A stretch of DNA of 21,611 nucleotides from Sediminibacterium sp. (lineage in GTDB: Bacteria; Bacteroidota; Bacteroidia; Chitinophagales; Chitinophagaceae), in assembly GCA_023263235.1 (NCBI GenBank), contig JALQXE010000004.1, positions 1 through 21,611 on the forward strand, read 5' to 3'. Under the pieces are notes generated by a model. The model saw only the letters and a program-made list of their open reading frames with translations, searched no databases and was not told the origin of the DNA. Position numbers and translations under genes: made by a program. Shown here piece after piece: positions 5,919 to 14,692 of the stretch (positions are counted from its first letter, which is position 1; every line of letters starts with the position of its first letter).

Positions 5919-8675
5919 CTATTCTGGTTCGAAACCTAACATGAAGGTAAATCTACCAGCATCTTTTAATGCATTTGTAGAATTTAGTCGGTCAATACCA
6001 ATACCATAATCAAATCCTAACAAACCAAACATAGGTAAGTAAAAACGCATACCAATACCTACTGAACGACGCAGTTCAAATGGATTGTAATCTTTCATAC
6101 TATACCAACCATTCGCAGCTTCAAAAAAGCCTAATGCGTAAATAGTACTACTTGCAGCTAAACTCAATGGATATCTTACTTCCATTGCATACTTATTAAA
6201 TATGGTAAAGTGTTGTGTAGCTGTTTGTTGATCAGGATTGATTTTTGGATTTGAGCTTTGGTATACAGGATAACCACGCTGTGCGATAATATCATATCCC
6301 AACAAAGCAAACTGATTACTTAACCCTGCATCACCCACCTGAAAACGTTCAAATGGAGAAATTGTTAAATCATTATTGTATCGTCCCAAGAAACCATATT
6401 TAGCAGCAAAGCGTAAAACAAATTGCTTGTTTCTATCTTCTCCAGTTGGCTTACCCAATGGTATAAACCATTCACCGTTCAAGCGCCACTTATGATATTC
6501 TAATAATTCAAATTGATTCGCACCCGTATTTACCGATGGATTGATTAAAGAATAAGGAGGTGTTAACTGTGCACTTAATAAGAAAGTAGAACCTGTTCTT
6601 GGGAACAGGGGTTGATCCACCGAAGTTCTTTGTAATGCCAATCTAATATTAAAGTTATTTACGTTACCGTTATTGAAATTAGGCAAGTTGTAAGGATCAA
6701 TTGCGTAATTCTTTAAAGTATAACGTGTAAAATTTAAACCAGAACTAAAAGAAAAATAGTCATCTGGCCATGTTAACTGTCTTGCGAAAGTTAAGGTAGC
6801 ACCAGTAGTTGAAATATATTGATTGTCGGCAGCATTAATGTCATACATTCCTGTTAAAGCGTTAATACTTTGGCCATACTTTGTATTAAAAATACTTACC
6901 GATAATGAATTTCTTTTTACTCCGCCAAACCAAGGTTCGGTAAAGGAAGTATTGATAGAACGAAATGCTTTACCGTTACTTTGAACACGAATACTTAATT
7001 TTTGACCATCTCCCATTGGCAATGGATCCCATGCCGATTTTTTGAAAATATTTTTGGAGGAGAAGTTATTAAAGGTAACGCCTAAGGTACCCGTTAATCC
7101 AATGTATCCACCCCAACCAGCACTCAACTCTAACTGATCGCTCGACTTTTCTTCAACACCATAATTAATATCAACAGTCCCATCCTCGGCATTAGGAATA
7201 GGATCAATTTTTATTTTCTCTTGATCAAAATAATTTAATTGCGCGATTTCACGTTGAGAACGAATTAATAAACTACGACTAAATTTATCACCAGGTACAG
7301 TTCTAATTTCACGACGAATTACAAAGTCTTTTGTTTTTTCGTTACCTGCAATACGAATAGTTTTAATCGTTGCTTGCGGGCCTTCTCTCAATCGTATCTC
7401 GTAATCAATGGTATCATTGTAAACGGCAGTCTCAATTGGGTCAACCGCAAAAAACAAATATCCATCATCTTGGTATAATCCACTAATATCACCACCTTCG
7501 GCAGTTTGTGTTTTACCCAACTTATTGTACAATATTTCTCGATTATAAATAGCGCCTTTCTTAATATTTAATATAGCAGATAAAAGCGAATCAGGATATC
7601 TTGTATTACCTCTCCAAGTTATGTTTCCAAAATAATATTTACGCCCTTCTTTCACTTGCATATCAATATTCAGGTTGCCCGCATTGTTATGATACACCGT
7701 ATCTCTTTCTACCACTGCGTCTCTAAAACCTAATGAATTATAATAGTTCAACAAGTTGTCTTTACTCTCGTCATATTTTTTAGGATCATATTTAGAGGAA
7801 GACAATGAAAATCTGGCGTAAGGATTTAATATTTTTCTTGTTTTTGTAAAAGTCAAGTAACCATTCTCACGCAAATAGTCGGACACTGTATAAGGATTGG
7901 TTTTCACAATCATTGGTTTGTCATTAATAGGAAATAATGTTAACCTCGATTTTTCGTGAATCTCTTTTAAACTTTTCTTTAACTTAGTTTCATCTACAAG
8001 ATTGCCGCCAAAATTGATATTATTAATACGCACTTTGGGTCCCTTGTCTACCACAAATTCTAATAATAAATTATTTTTTCTTGTTGCATCCTTCTGTTCT
8101 TTAATAGTTACTTTAACATCTTGGAAACCTTTTTCTGCGTAGTACTTTTTAATACCTTCAACAGCAGTGATTTTCATATTCTCTGTTACTACCCTGTTAG
8201 GCAATAAACCAGTTTTACCGGACAACTCATCATTGTCTGATTTTCTTATTCCACTAAAAGTAAATCTAGATAAACGAGGACGCTCCACAACATCAATTTC
8301 AACGTCAATTTGATTGCCCTCCACATCTGTTAAATAAACACTCACATCGCTAAAGTAATTTTGATCCATTAGCTTGTGAATAGCCTTAGCAAAATTGTCA
8401 CCACCAGGTATTGTTACCTCGTCCCCCGAATTGATAGTTGAAAGCGACAATAAAAGGTTCTCATCAAAATTTTGGTTGCCCACCACTTTGATATTTCTGA
8501 TCTTGTATTTTTGAGGCGTTTTTTGGTTAAAAATGCCAATCAATTTCACGTTAATTTGAGCGACCGAATCTTTGACAGGCGTTTCCTGTGCAAAGCTGCT
8601 GTTTGACAATACTAAAAGGGATAAAATACCTATAATAAATTGGAGAAATTTCTGCATCTGCTTGGGGCTGTACAT
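5919..8675 (-). CDS. bamA: Outer-membrane protein assembly factor BamA
   Basis: This 918-residue protein is the central Omp85 insertase of the BAM complex. A signal peptide ends at FAQ (residue 30). Starting at the internal Met7 (8657) would give a tidier signal peptide, so 8675 is not certain. A series of POTRA repeats follows, recognisable by IRNIKVVGNQNFDE, LSRFTFSGIRKS, VRINNINFGGN, YYFGNITWRGNTRYPDSLL and IKTIRIAGNEKTKDFVIRRE. That makes five, the usual number. The C-terminal 400 or so residues are the beta-barrel, from the DQLELSAGWGGYIGL region to the terminal RFTFMLGFEPE. The barrel contains GYDIIAQRGYP where the family's loop-6 RGF/RGY motif is expected. Length exceeds the E. coli protein (about 810) as is usual for Bacteroidota. 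It lies between uppS and the two ompH genes. Confidence 0.94.
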   Translation of the reverse strand: MYSPKQMQKFLQFIIGILSLLVLSNSSFAQETPVKDSVAQINVKLIGIFNQKTPQKYKIRNIKVVGNQNFDENLLLSLSTINSGDEVTIPGGDNFAKAIHKLMDQNYFSDVSVYLTDVEGNQIDVEIDVVERPRLSRFTFSGIRKSDNDELSGKTGLLPNRVVTENMKITAVEGIKKYYAEKGFQDVKVTIKEQKDATRKNNLLLEFVVDKGPKVRINNINFGGNLVDETKLKKSLKEIHEKSRLTLFPINDKPMIVKTNPYTVSDYLRENGYLTFTKTRKILNPYARFSLSSSKYDPKKYDESKDNLLNYYNSLGFRDAVVERDTVYHNNAGNLNIDMQVKEGRKYYFGNITWRGNTRYPDSLLSAILNIKKGAIYNREILYNKLGKTQTAEGGDISGLYQDDGYLFFAVDPIETAVYNDTIDYEIRLREGPQATIKTIRIAGNEKTKDFVIRREIRTVPGDKFSRSLLIRSQREIAQLNYFDQEKIKIDPIPNAEDGTVDINYGVEEKSSDQLELSAGWGGYIGLTGTLGVTFNNFSSKNIFKKSAWDPLPMGDGQKLSIRVQSNGKAFRSINTSFTEPWFGGVKRNSLSVSIFNTKYGQSINALTGMYDINAADNQYISTTGATLTFARQLTWPDDYFSFSSGLNFTRYTLKNYAIDPYNLPNFNNGNVNNFNIRLALQRTSVDQPLFPRTGSTFLLSAQLTPPYSLINPSVNTGANQFELLEYHKWRLNGEWFIPLGKPTGEDRNKQFVLRFAAKYGFLGRYNNDLTISPFERFQVGDAGLSNQFALLGYDIIAQRGYPVYQSSNPKINPDQQTATQHFTIFNKYAMEVRYPLSLAASSTIYALGFFEAANGWYSMKDYNPFELRRSVGIGMRFYLPMFGLLGFDYGIGIDRLNSTNALKDAGRFTFMLGFEPE

Positions 8676-8733
8676 TTATGTTTTAAAAGTGTCGCAAATT
8701 ACTCGTAATATTTCAAAGTCTTTGTTAAAAAAC

Positions 8734-8758
8734 AAAATAAAATATATTATTTTATTTT
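8734..8758 (-). terminator. All-A/T hairpin between uppS and bamA
   Basis: AAAATAAAATA (8734-8744) is perfectly complementary to TATTTTATTTT (8748-8758), with a three-base loop. On the - strand it begins just past the uppS stop and is followed by GTTTTTT. A stem with no G-C pair is weak, so it may only attenuate transcription or protect an mRNA end. Confidence 0.3.
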
Positions 8759-9496
8759 TTAATTTGTTAGTATTTGCTCACTGGTTTTGCCAAATCTTCG
8801 CTCCCTAGACTGATAATCTAGCAATGCCTTCATTAAATCTTCTTTACCAAAAGCTGGCCAAAGGGTATCGGTAAAATACAATTCGGCATAGGCTAATTGG
8901 TATAATAAAAAGTTGCTGATTCTACTTTCTCCACTAGTTCGTATCATTAATTCAGGATCAGGAAAATCACTGGTAGTAAGGTTTTCAGAAATCACTGCTT
9001 CGGTAATTTCATCAATATTTAAGTCGCCATCCAGTACTTTTTGAGCAATGGTTTTACTCGCTTCCACTAGTTCCCACCTGCTGCTATAACTTAAGGCAAT
9101 CACTAGGTTTAATCCCGTATTTTTTGCTGTCATGTCCATGGCATTGGAAAGTGCCGTTCTTGCCGCTAAGGGTAAAAGGGATAGGTTGCCAATAAAGTGT
9201 AATTTGATATTATTTTTATGCAAATCGGGCACTTCCTTGGCAATGGTGTCTACAAATAAGGTCATTAGGCCATTTACCTCCTCCTGTGGTCGATCCCAAT
9301 TTTCAGTGCTAAAGGCATATAATGTAAGGTATTGGATGCCTATTTCAGTAGCAGCCTCCACCACTCTACGAACACTCACTACTCCATGATAATGTCCAAA
9401 TAATCGGTCCTGTCCTTGCTCTTTTGCCCAACGACCATTGCCATCCATAATGATTGCAACGTGTTTAGGCAATCGCTCCATATCCAATTTTTCCAT
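8759..9496 (-). CDS. uppS: Isoprenyl transferase (undecaprenyl diphosphate synthase)
   Basis: This 245-residue cis-prenyltransferase condenses isopentenyl units to make undecaprenyl diphosphate, the lipid carrier for peptidoglycan and polysaccharides. The signature HVAIIMDGNGRWA contains catalytic Asp18. GH at 34-35, the FSTENW motif at 62-67 and the C-terminal RTSGE block at 186-190 with ELYFTDTLWP are all intact. Length is typical. It follows the porG-like gene by 26 bases and precedes bamA by 83 bases, a conserved order in Bacteroidota. It acts on the cytoplasmic face of the inner membrane. Confidence 0.96.
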   Translation of the reverse strand: MEKLDMERLPKHVAIIMDGNGRWAKEQGQDRLFGHYHGVVSVRRVVEAATEIGIQYLTLYAFSTENWDRPQEEVNGLMTLFVDTIAKEVPDLHKNNIKLHFIGNLSLLPLAARTALSNAMDMTAKNTGLNLVIALSYSSRWELVEASKTIAQKVLDGDLNIDEITEAVISENLTTSDFPDPELMIRTSGESRISNFLLYQLAYAELYFTDTLWPAFGKEDLMKALLDYQSRERRFGKTSEQILTN

Positions 9497-9522
9497 AATG
9501 TAAAAATAAGAAAATACCCTGC

Positions 9523-10329
9523 TTATTTACGCTTAAAAAAGCCAAAAATGCGCTTAAAAAAGGAATTCCCGGATTGATTACCGTCATTTCTTTTAAAAAT
9601 ATTGTTTCTTGGCTTGGGATCATTTTTGGCACCCAATCCATAAATATTCAACAAATTATAAGAAATACCTAGCTTGGTACTAAAATATTGGTCACCCCCC
9701 GAAGTACTTGCTTGATAAATGGTTGTTGACCCCTTGGGGATATGATAATTGATATCTGAGAAATAATCAATTTTATCTGAGTTGGTAAAACGATAAGTGA
9801 CTTCAGTAAAAACATTCCATGAACCATTGATATTGTATTTAAAACCCATGTTTACAGGGAATAAAATAGTACGCTGTGTTTTAGGGGTATCTATATTGGT
9901 TGAACCACTTATCGATTTCCAAGCGCCTACCCCAAATCCAACATAAGGTGTAAAACGATATCTTTTATTACCATTAATAAACTTTAAAAAATAAAACTCT
10001 CCCATTAAACTTACATCATGAGATACTCTTGTAAACTGCAGCCCTCTCTTAAAATCATAATAATTATTGGACTGCAAATCATTGGCTCCAATTGAAATGT
10101 ATTCATAGTTTAATCTTACACCAACATAATCATTTAATTGCTTTTTATAAAAGGCTCCAAAATTTGGTTTGTAAAATAGCACATCAGAAGCAAGATCGCC
10201 TTTGTAAAAACTAGTACCCCCCATAATTCCAATTTCCCCCTTATTCTCAACCAATGAAATATGTTGCGCAGACGAATGGGTCGCACAAAAAATAATGGAT
10301 ATGAATAATAGCGATTGAAGTATACGCAT
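9523..10329 (-). CDS. porG: PorG-like (DUF6089) outer-membrane beta-barrel protein
   Basis: This 268-residue protein has a signal peptide (1-22, ending SSAQ) and then alternating-hydrophobicity strands of a small beta-barrel. It has the DUF6089 opening GEIGIMGGTSFYKGDL and strands such as FGAFYKKQL, VGVRLNYEYISIG, YRFTPYVGFGVG and VFTEVTYRFTNSD. Its position directly upstream of uppS and bamA matches that of PorG in Porphyromonas gingivalis (PG0189-PG0191), where PorG is needed for type IX secretion and associates with the PorK/PorN ring. Identity as PorG rests on family plus synteny, since this family is weakly conserved. The C-terminus is basic and Phe-rich (FFKRIFGFFKRK), which is unusual for a barrel end and may lie in the periplasm. 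It starts three bases behind nadK. Confidence 0.7.
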   Translation of the reverse strand: MRILQSLLFISIIFCATHSSAQHISLVENKGEIGIMGGTSFYKGDLASDVLFYKPNFGAFYKKQLNDYVGVRLNYEYISIGANDLQSNNYYDFKRGLQFTRVSHDVSLMGEFYFLKFINGNKRYRFTPYVGFGVGAWKSISGSTNIDTPKTQRTILFPVNMGFKYNINGSWNVFTEVTYRFTNSDKIDYFSDINYHIPKGSTTIYQASTSGGDQYFSTKLGISYNLLNIYGLGAKNDPKPRNNIFKRNDGNQSGNSFFKRIFGFFKRK

Positions 10330-10332
10330 GCC

Positions 10333-11214
10333 TTAATTTCTTTTATCTAAACCCCAGGTTAGTTTTGTTCTTAGGGTTGTAAGGTAACTATTTTCATTGA
10401 GTCGTATAAAGTGGACATCAAAATTTTCTTTTTTTACTGCCAATTCTATATGCTTTCCCACAATTTCTTTTCGCGCATCCAATGCACAAATAAGCTCCTC
10501 GGTTCTACCTTCAATTTCAAAGGATATTACTGAACTATCTGGAACGATAATTGAACGTACATTTAAATTGTGCGGGGCAACTGGGGTGATTACAAAACTA
10601 GCAGAATCAGGGAATAAGATTGGTCCATTACAACTCATATTATACCCAGTAGATCCTGTTGGGGTGGCAACAATTAAACCGTCCGCCCAATAGGAGTTTA
10701 AAAATTCACCATTTAAATAAGTATGAATTTTTATCATTGGGGAAGTATCTCTTTTGTGAATGGCAAATTCATTTAAAGCAAAAGGTGTCGCACCAAAAAT
10801 GGGCAAGTTCGCATCCAAATGAATTAAGGTTCTTTTTTCAATTACATAGGTTCTGTTCACTAAAGCATCCACCATTAAACTTAATTCATCCTTTGATATA
10901 GTCGCTAAAAAACCCAGCCTTCCATAATTAATTCCCAATACAGGAATATTAGTATCACCTACCAAAGTAATTGCATCCAACACAGTACCATCTCCACCTA
11001 AACTAATTAAACAATCAATAGCATTATGTAGTTCTGAAAAATATGTAAATGGAATAAGGGCTGGTTTATTGGAAGGATTAGACAAAGAAAATTTTTCCAA
11101 TAAATCGGCATATACATAAATAGTAGTGTCGTATCTGTTTAATTCGGCCAACAATGCATGCAAAGATTGCTGCTGGTCCAAATCCACTCCTCTACTGTAA
11201 ATGGCAACTTTCAT
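10333..11214 (-). CDS. nadK: NAD kinase
   Basis: This 293-residue enzyme phosphorylates NAD to NADP in the cytoplasm. It carries the diagnostic GGDGT motif at 73-77 (catalytic Asp76), NYGRLGFLA at 96-104, an LNE motif near 147-149, and the ADGLIVATPTGSTGY block at 177-191. Length is typical of bacterial NadK. It lies nine bases behind the short Omp85 gene and three bases ahead of the porG-like gene, so it is firmly embedded in the envelope operon. nadK next to porG, uppS and bamA is common in Bacteroidota. Confidence 0.96.
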   Translation of the reverse strand: MKVAIYSRGVDLDQQQSLHALLAELNRYDTTIYVYADLLEKFSLSNPSNKPALIPFTYFSELHNAIDCLISLGGDGTVLDAITLVGDTNIPVLGINYGRLGFLATISKDELSLMVDALVNRTYVIEKRTLIHLDANLPIFGATPFALNEFAIHKRDTSPMIKIHTYLNGEFLNSYWADGLIVATPTGSTGYNMSCNGPILFPDSASFVITPVAPHNLNVRSIIVPDSSVISFEIEGRTEELICALDARKEIVGKHIELAVKKENFDVHFIRLNENSYLTTLRTKLTWGLDKRN

Positions 11215-11223
11215 GAATAAATT

Positions 11224-12621
11224 TTAAAAATTAATACCGCCACGCAAATATACCCCTTTGTCTCCCAACTGGTTCATACTATAATCAATTTTTATGACCA
11301 AATCGTATATACTAATCATATCAACGCCAATGCCGGCAGTTCTTAACAAAGTGTTGGACAGCCTGCTTGTGTTGGCAGGCCTTTCACTATATACATAGCC
11401 AAGGTTGGTAAAGGCCTTTAACCAAAAAATGTATTTAATATCTGGTAAGCGCTTATTCAATTTATCAACAAATCCAATGCCTATCGTTTTAGGCAATTGA
11501 ATGGTTCCCAATTTATAATGTAAGGCAGCTTTAAATATACTTCCTGCATTTCCATCTATGACATAATAATCAAGTCCACTCATTTGCATAGTACCATATC
11601 CCAATAACCTTCTATCCATAAAATTATCATTCGATAAAATTTTTGCTTGAGCATTATGTTCTAAAAATAAGAAGGATGATGATGAAATTCTTTTTGCCAA
11701 TATATTCCTCAGTTGAAACGAAGTTAAATTTTGACTACCTGAAAAACGCTGATATACCGAAAACTCATAACTACTCCCTTTTGTTGGATAGGCGTTATAA
11801 TCAAACTTTACTTTTGAAAACGCTAAGCTGGCATCTACATATGAAAATGATTTTTTTAAGTTTGGTAAAAATTTGGGTTGTGCCATAAAACCACTGTCTG
11901 AAATTTGAGCATTCCCGAATCCTATTTGTAAACTATGTCTTTCGAATAAATTTGGGCGGTATAATAAATTGATATTCGCGCGATACCCGCTTTGAATATT
12001 ATTAACAGTCTTTATAAAAACTTGTTTGTCAAAACGCGTATCACTATTCATTTCTTTTTGCGCAAAGTATTGCCAACCTAAACCTATTCCAAAACGCATC
12101 TTTTTATCTAAATATGGAAATTGATAACGAAGTACCGACTGTTGTGTGTAACCCGTTATTAATCCCAAAGTGAGTTTATCATTATTGCCCGTTGCATTTG
12201 CTTGCCTTAATGTCATTCCATAGTTCACTCTTTCTAAACTATGGTTTTGGGCATTCCACCATTGATTAAAATTTCTATCTACCCACCTAAAATAAGGTAA
12301 AGGGAAAAAATACCATCGCTCAGTTACTTTAATTTTAATATCAACAGAAGTGCTGTCTAAGTATTGAGTAGAAACAACTGCCTCATGAAAAAGAGAAGTG
12401 TTGAATAATTGTTGTTGCGCAATAATATTTAAGCCATTTAAAGAATCTTTTGCAATAGTACTTCCAATGGAATAAGGAAGTTCTCTTAAAATAATATTTT
12501 GCTTTGTTTTAACATTGCCCTCAACAAGAATATTATGAATAGTATACTGGGCCTTTAAATGAAAAGGTGTTCCAAATAAAAAGAATAAGAAAATACCTGC
12601 AAGTGCAATGCATTTATACAT
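11224..12621 (-). CDS. Short Omp85-family outer-membrane protein with one POTRA domain
   Basis: This 465-residue protein has a signal peptide (1-25, ending LKAQ, no lipobox). One POTRA-like domain spans about 26-105 (TIHNILVEGNVKTKQNIILRE, DSTSVDIKIKVTERW). The remaining roughly 360 residues have beta-barrel character (FGIGLGWQYFAQ, SLQIGFGNAQIS, FDYNAYPTKGSSYEFSVY), ending in GVYLRGGINF. The KVTERW junction and the YPTKGSSYEF strand, which resembles the YP..G hairpins of BamA/TamA barrels, point to Omp85. It is half the length of BamA, so it cannot be a second BamA. Its role could be insertion or export of particular outer-membrane proteins or lipids. The start overlaps the end of the CBS-domain gene by eight bases, which suggests translational coupling. 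Confidence 0.75.
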   Translation of the reverse strand: MYKCIALAGIFLFFLFGTPFHLKAQYTIHNILVEGNVKTKQNIILRELPYSIGSTIAKDSLNGLNIIAQQQLFNTSLFHEAVVSTQYLDSTSVDIKIKVTERWYFFPLPYFRWVDRNFNQWWNAQNHSLERVNYGMTLRQANATGNNDKLTLGLITGYTQQSVLRYQFPYLDKKMRFGIGLGWQYFAQKEMNSDTRFDKQVFIKTVNNIQSGYRANINLLYRPNLFERHSLQIGFGNAQISDSGFMAQPKFLPNLKKSFSYVDASLAFSKVKFDYNAYPTKGSSYEFSVYQRFSGSQNLTSFQLRNILAKRISSSSFLFLEHNAQAKILSNDNFMDRRLLGYGTMQMSGLDYYVIDGNAGSIFKAALHYKLGTIQLPKTIGIGFVDKLNKRLPDIKYIFWLKAFTNLGYVYSERPANTSRLSNTLLRTAGIGVDMISIYDLVIKIDYSMNQLGDKGVYLRGGINF

Positions 12622-13279
12622 CTAAGTAATTCATTAAGTGATGATAGTGATCCTCAATGTCATTGTTCATTGGCGAATTGCCAAAGTAGTGCAATACATG
12701 ATAGTCATACCTTTGAAAGGTAGCAATGATGGCTGCTGCCTCGTCCCTATTTAATTTAAGGGTTACAATTAAATTGGCATTTGCTTCATCAAAAAAAGTA
12801 TTTAACTGTACAATTTGTGCATTATTTGTTTCCACCAATCTACTCATTTCTGCTAATGAGTATTGCAAGGGCGACATGGATAAAACCAAGATAGCACCTT
12901 GTTGCGCTACGCCTAAAAACTGAGCGAGCTTGTCATTTAAATTTTGTTGCGTAATAACACCAATACATTCTTGCTGTTCATTTAAAACTGGTAATAATGA
13001 TAATTGATGTTTCGAAAATAAATCCAATGCAGTTAAAAAATGTGCTGCACCATTTAATCCAATTCTTAACATTTGATCGGTGACAGTTTCTATTGCATTG
13101 GACGCATCGGTATCTAGCAAGTCCGATTTGCAAACCAATCCAATAAAGTAATCATCTTTTACAACTGCCAAATGCTGAACATCAAAATCTTCCATGCACT
13201 GCAAAGCAAATGAAACCTTGTCTTCTAAGTGAAGCATGGGCAATCCTTTAATAGCTATAGTAGCAGCTAACATAGGCAT
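12614..13279 (-). CDS. CBS-pair protein with ACT-like C-terminal domain
   Basis: This 221-residue cytoplasmic protein consists of two CBS motifs (about 1-65 with DVQHLAVVKDDYFIGLVCKSDLLD, and about 70-125 with LSLLPVLNEQQECIGVITQQNL). A C-terminal segment of about 90 residues follows (AILVLSMSPLQYSLAEMSRL, AQIVQLNTFF, LIVTLKLNRDEAAAIIATFQ) whose strand-helix pattern resembles an ACT domain. The layout recalls AcuB-like proteins. CBS pairs usually bind adenine nucleotides, and ACT domains bind small metabolites, so a ligand-sensing regulatory role is likely. It overlaps the upstream hydrolase stop by one base (TAATG) and the downstream Omp85 start by eight bases. Its ligand and target are unknown, though NadK two genes downstream is an obvious candidate. 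Confidence 0.8.
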   Translation of the reverse strand: MPMLAATIAIKGLPMLHLEDKVSFALQCMEDFDVQHLAVVKDDYFIGLVCKSDLLDTDASNAIETVTDQMLRIGLNGAAHFLTALDLFSKHQLSLLPVLNEQQECIGVITQQNLNDKLAQFLGVAQQGAILVLSMSPLQYSLAEMSRLVETNNAQIVQLNTFFDEANANLIVTLKLNRDEAAAIIATFQRYDYHVLHYFGNSPMNNDIEDHYHHLMNYLDV

Positions 13280-14040
13280 TAGTTGGAGCGCTTTGTTAAA
13301 AAGGTAGACAATATAGTATTGAACTCACCAGGCACTTCCATCATAGGAGCGTGACCGCATTTGTCAATGAAATGTAATTCGCTTTGAGGAATTAACTTAT
13401 GAAATTCCTCGGCAACAAAGGGAGGTGTTACGGTGTCATTCTTACCCCAAATTAAACAAGTAGGTACTTTAATTTGATTTAACTCTTCGCCTAAATTATT
13501 TCGTATCGCACTTTTAGCAAGCGCAATTATTTTAATCACTTTTAATCGGTTTTTGGTAATTTCAAAAACCTCATCCACTAACTCTGGTGTCGCCATTGCT
13601 GGATCATAAAAAGTTTGAGCAGTTTTTGTTTTAATATATTCATAGTCACCACGCTTAGGATATGAATCACCCATTGCGTTTTCAAACAAACCACTACTTC
13701 CAGTTAAGGTCAAGGACTTAACCCGTTCAGGATGTTTAAGCACATATACCAATCCCACATGCCCCCCTAAAGAATTACCCAATAAATGTACATTTTGATA
13801 ATCCTTGTGTTCTATAAACTGAGTAACATGTTTAGCCAATCCTGTCACACTCGTATGTAAAATATCTAAATCGAATAAAGGTAAAAGTGGTACAATAACT
13901 TTATGTGTTGTTCTGAATTTTTCAATTAAGTCCGAAAAATTACTCAAGGCGCCAAAAAGTCCATGGAGCAAGATTAATGGTTCTCCCTCTCCCACTTCTA
14001 AGTACTCAAATTTGCCCTCTTTTTTAATTTCGTATTCCAT
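13279..14040 (-). CDS. Alpha/beta hydrolase
   Basis: This 253-residue enzyme has the complete alpha/beta-hydrolase set: the oxyanion motif HGLFG at 26-30, nucleophile Ser90 in GNSLGG, acid Asp202 in WGKND, and base His230 in GHAPMMEVP. No signal peptide is present, so it is cytoplasmic. It resembles the MhpC/BioH-like esterase group, but the substrate cannot be deduced. It appears to be the first gene of the envelope cluster, with a promoter-like sequence upstream and its stop codon overlapping the next start by one base. Confidence 0.88.
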   Translation of the reverse strand: MEYEIKKEGKFEYLEVGEGEPLILLHGLFGALSNFSDLIEKFRTTHKVIVPLLPLFDLDILHTSVTGLAKHVTQFIEHKDYQNVHLLGNSLGGHVGLVYVLKHPERVKSLTLTGSSGLFENAMGDSYPKRGDYEYIKTKTAQTFYDPAMATPELVDEVFEITKNRLKVIKIIALAKSAIRNNLGEELNQIKVPTCLIWGKNDTVTPPFVAEEFHKLIPQSELHFIDKCGHAPMMEVPGEFNTILSTFLTKRSN

Positions 14041-14075
14041 ATAATTCTATATGAATAAAGATAATCAATTCATTG

Positions 14076-14106
14076 GAAAAATACCCTCTTTGTGCGTATC
14101 TACAAA
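14076..14106 (-). promoter_or_regulatory. Putative promoter of the hydrolase/nadK/bamA cluster
   Basis: Read on the - strand, TTTG (14106-14103) is followed after 19 bases by TATTTTTC (14083-14076), a seven-of-eight match to the Bacteroidota -7 element TAnnTTTG with a fitting -33 element. It would give a leader of about 30 bases before the hydrolase ATG at 14040. Confidence 0.35.
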
Positions 14107-14179
14107 CCCATGCTTTAATTATTAACAAATTGATAAATAGAATGCTGAGCCTTAATGAAATAGGCACTAAATATTAACG

Positions 14180-14689
14180 CTAAGGATTCGAAAAAGTAGC
14201 AATACTTTGCTTAATAAAAGGGAGCCAACTGCCTATTTTGCCAATGATGGCTGGCCACCAACTATTTAAATACGAATAAGAATAGGTTTGCTTCATATTC
14301 ACCGCTTCAATCACTCCCAATAATTGTAAAAAGTAAACCACTGCACTCAACATGGTAAAATAAATAAAGCCATATAATACAATTCCCAATAACTTATTTA
14401 ACCAACCCAACATTAACCATTGTGCACCTTGTTGTAAAAAAGCCGACACCCATCTTAAGGCAAACAAAACACCAATAAGGACAATTAAAAAAGAAATAAA
14501 AGGTAAAAAGTTAGAGGAAATTTTTGTGTGTGCTTTTAATTGCCCCGCCACAAAACCAGCAAATTGAAAAGCCAGTACAAGGCCAATAAATAAGGACATA
14601 AAGGAAATCACTGCCCTAATGAGTCCGTTTTTATAGCCTTGTAAAATAGCAATTACAAGTACCGTGCCTGTTAAAATATCCAACCACAT
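14180..14689 (-). CDS. CvpA-family membrane protein
   Basis: This 169-residue integral membrane protein has about four hydrophobic segments: residues 3-18, 26-48 (ISFMSLFIGLVLAFQFAGFVAG), 62-80 (FLPFISFLIVLIGVLFAL) and 95-125. The opening WLDILTGTVLVIAILQGYKNGLIRA is the typical CvpA/colicin V production start, in which a GxxxG-like segment follows the first helix. Members are inner-membrane proteins linked to colicin V export and envelope homeostasis in E. coli; their molecular role is not settled. It starts three bases after the YqeY-like gene and is the last gene of the gldC transcript. Confidence 0.82.
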   Translation of the reverse strand: MWLDILTGTVLVIAILQGYKNGLIRAVISFMSLFIGLVLAFQFAGFVAGQLKAHTKISSNFLPFISFLIVLIGVLFALRWVSAFLQQGAQWLMLGWLNKLLGIVLYGFIYFTMLSAVVYFLQLLGVIEAVNMKQTYSYSYLNSWWPAIIGKIGSWLPFIKQSIATFSNP

Positions 14690-14692
14690 AGG

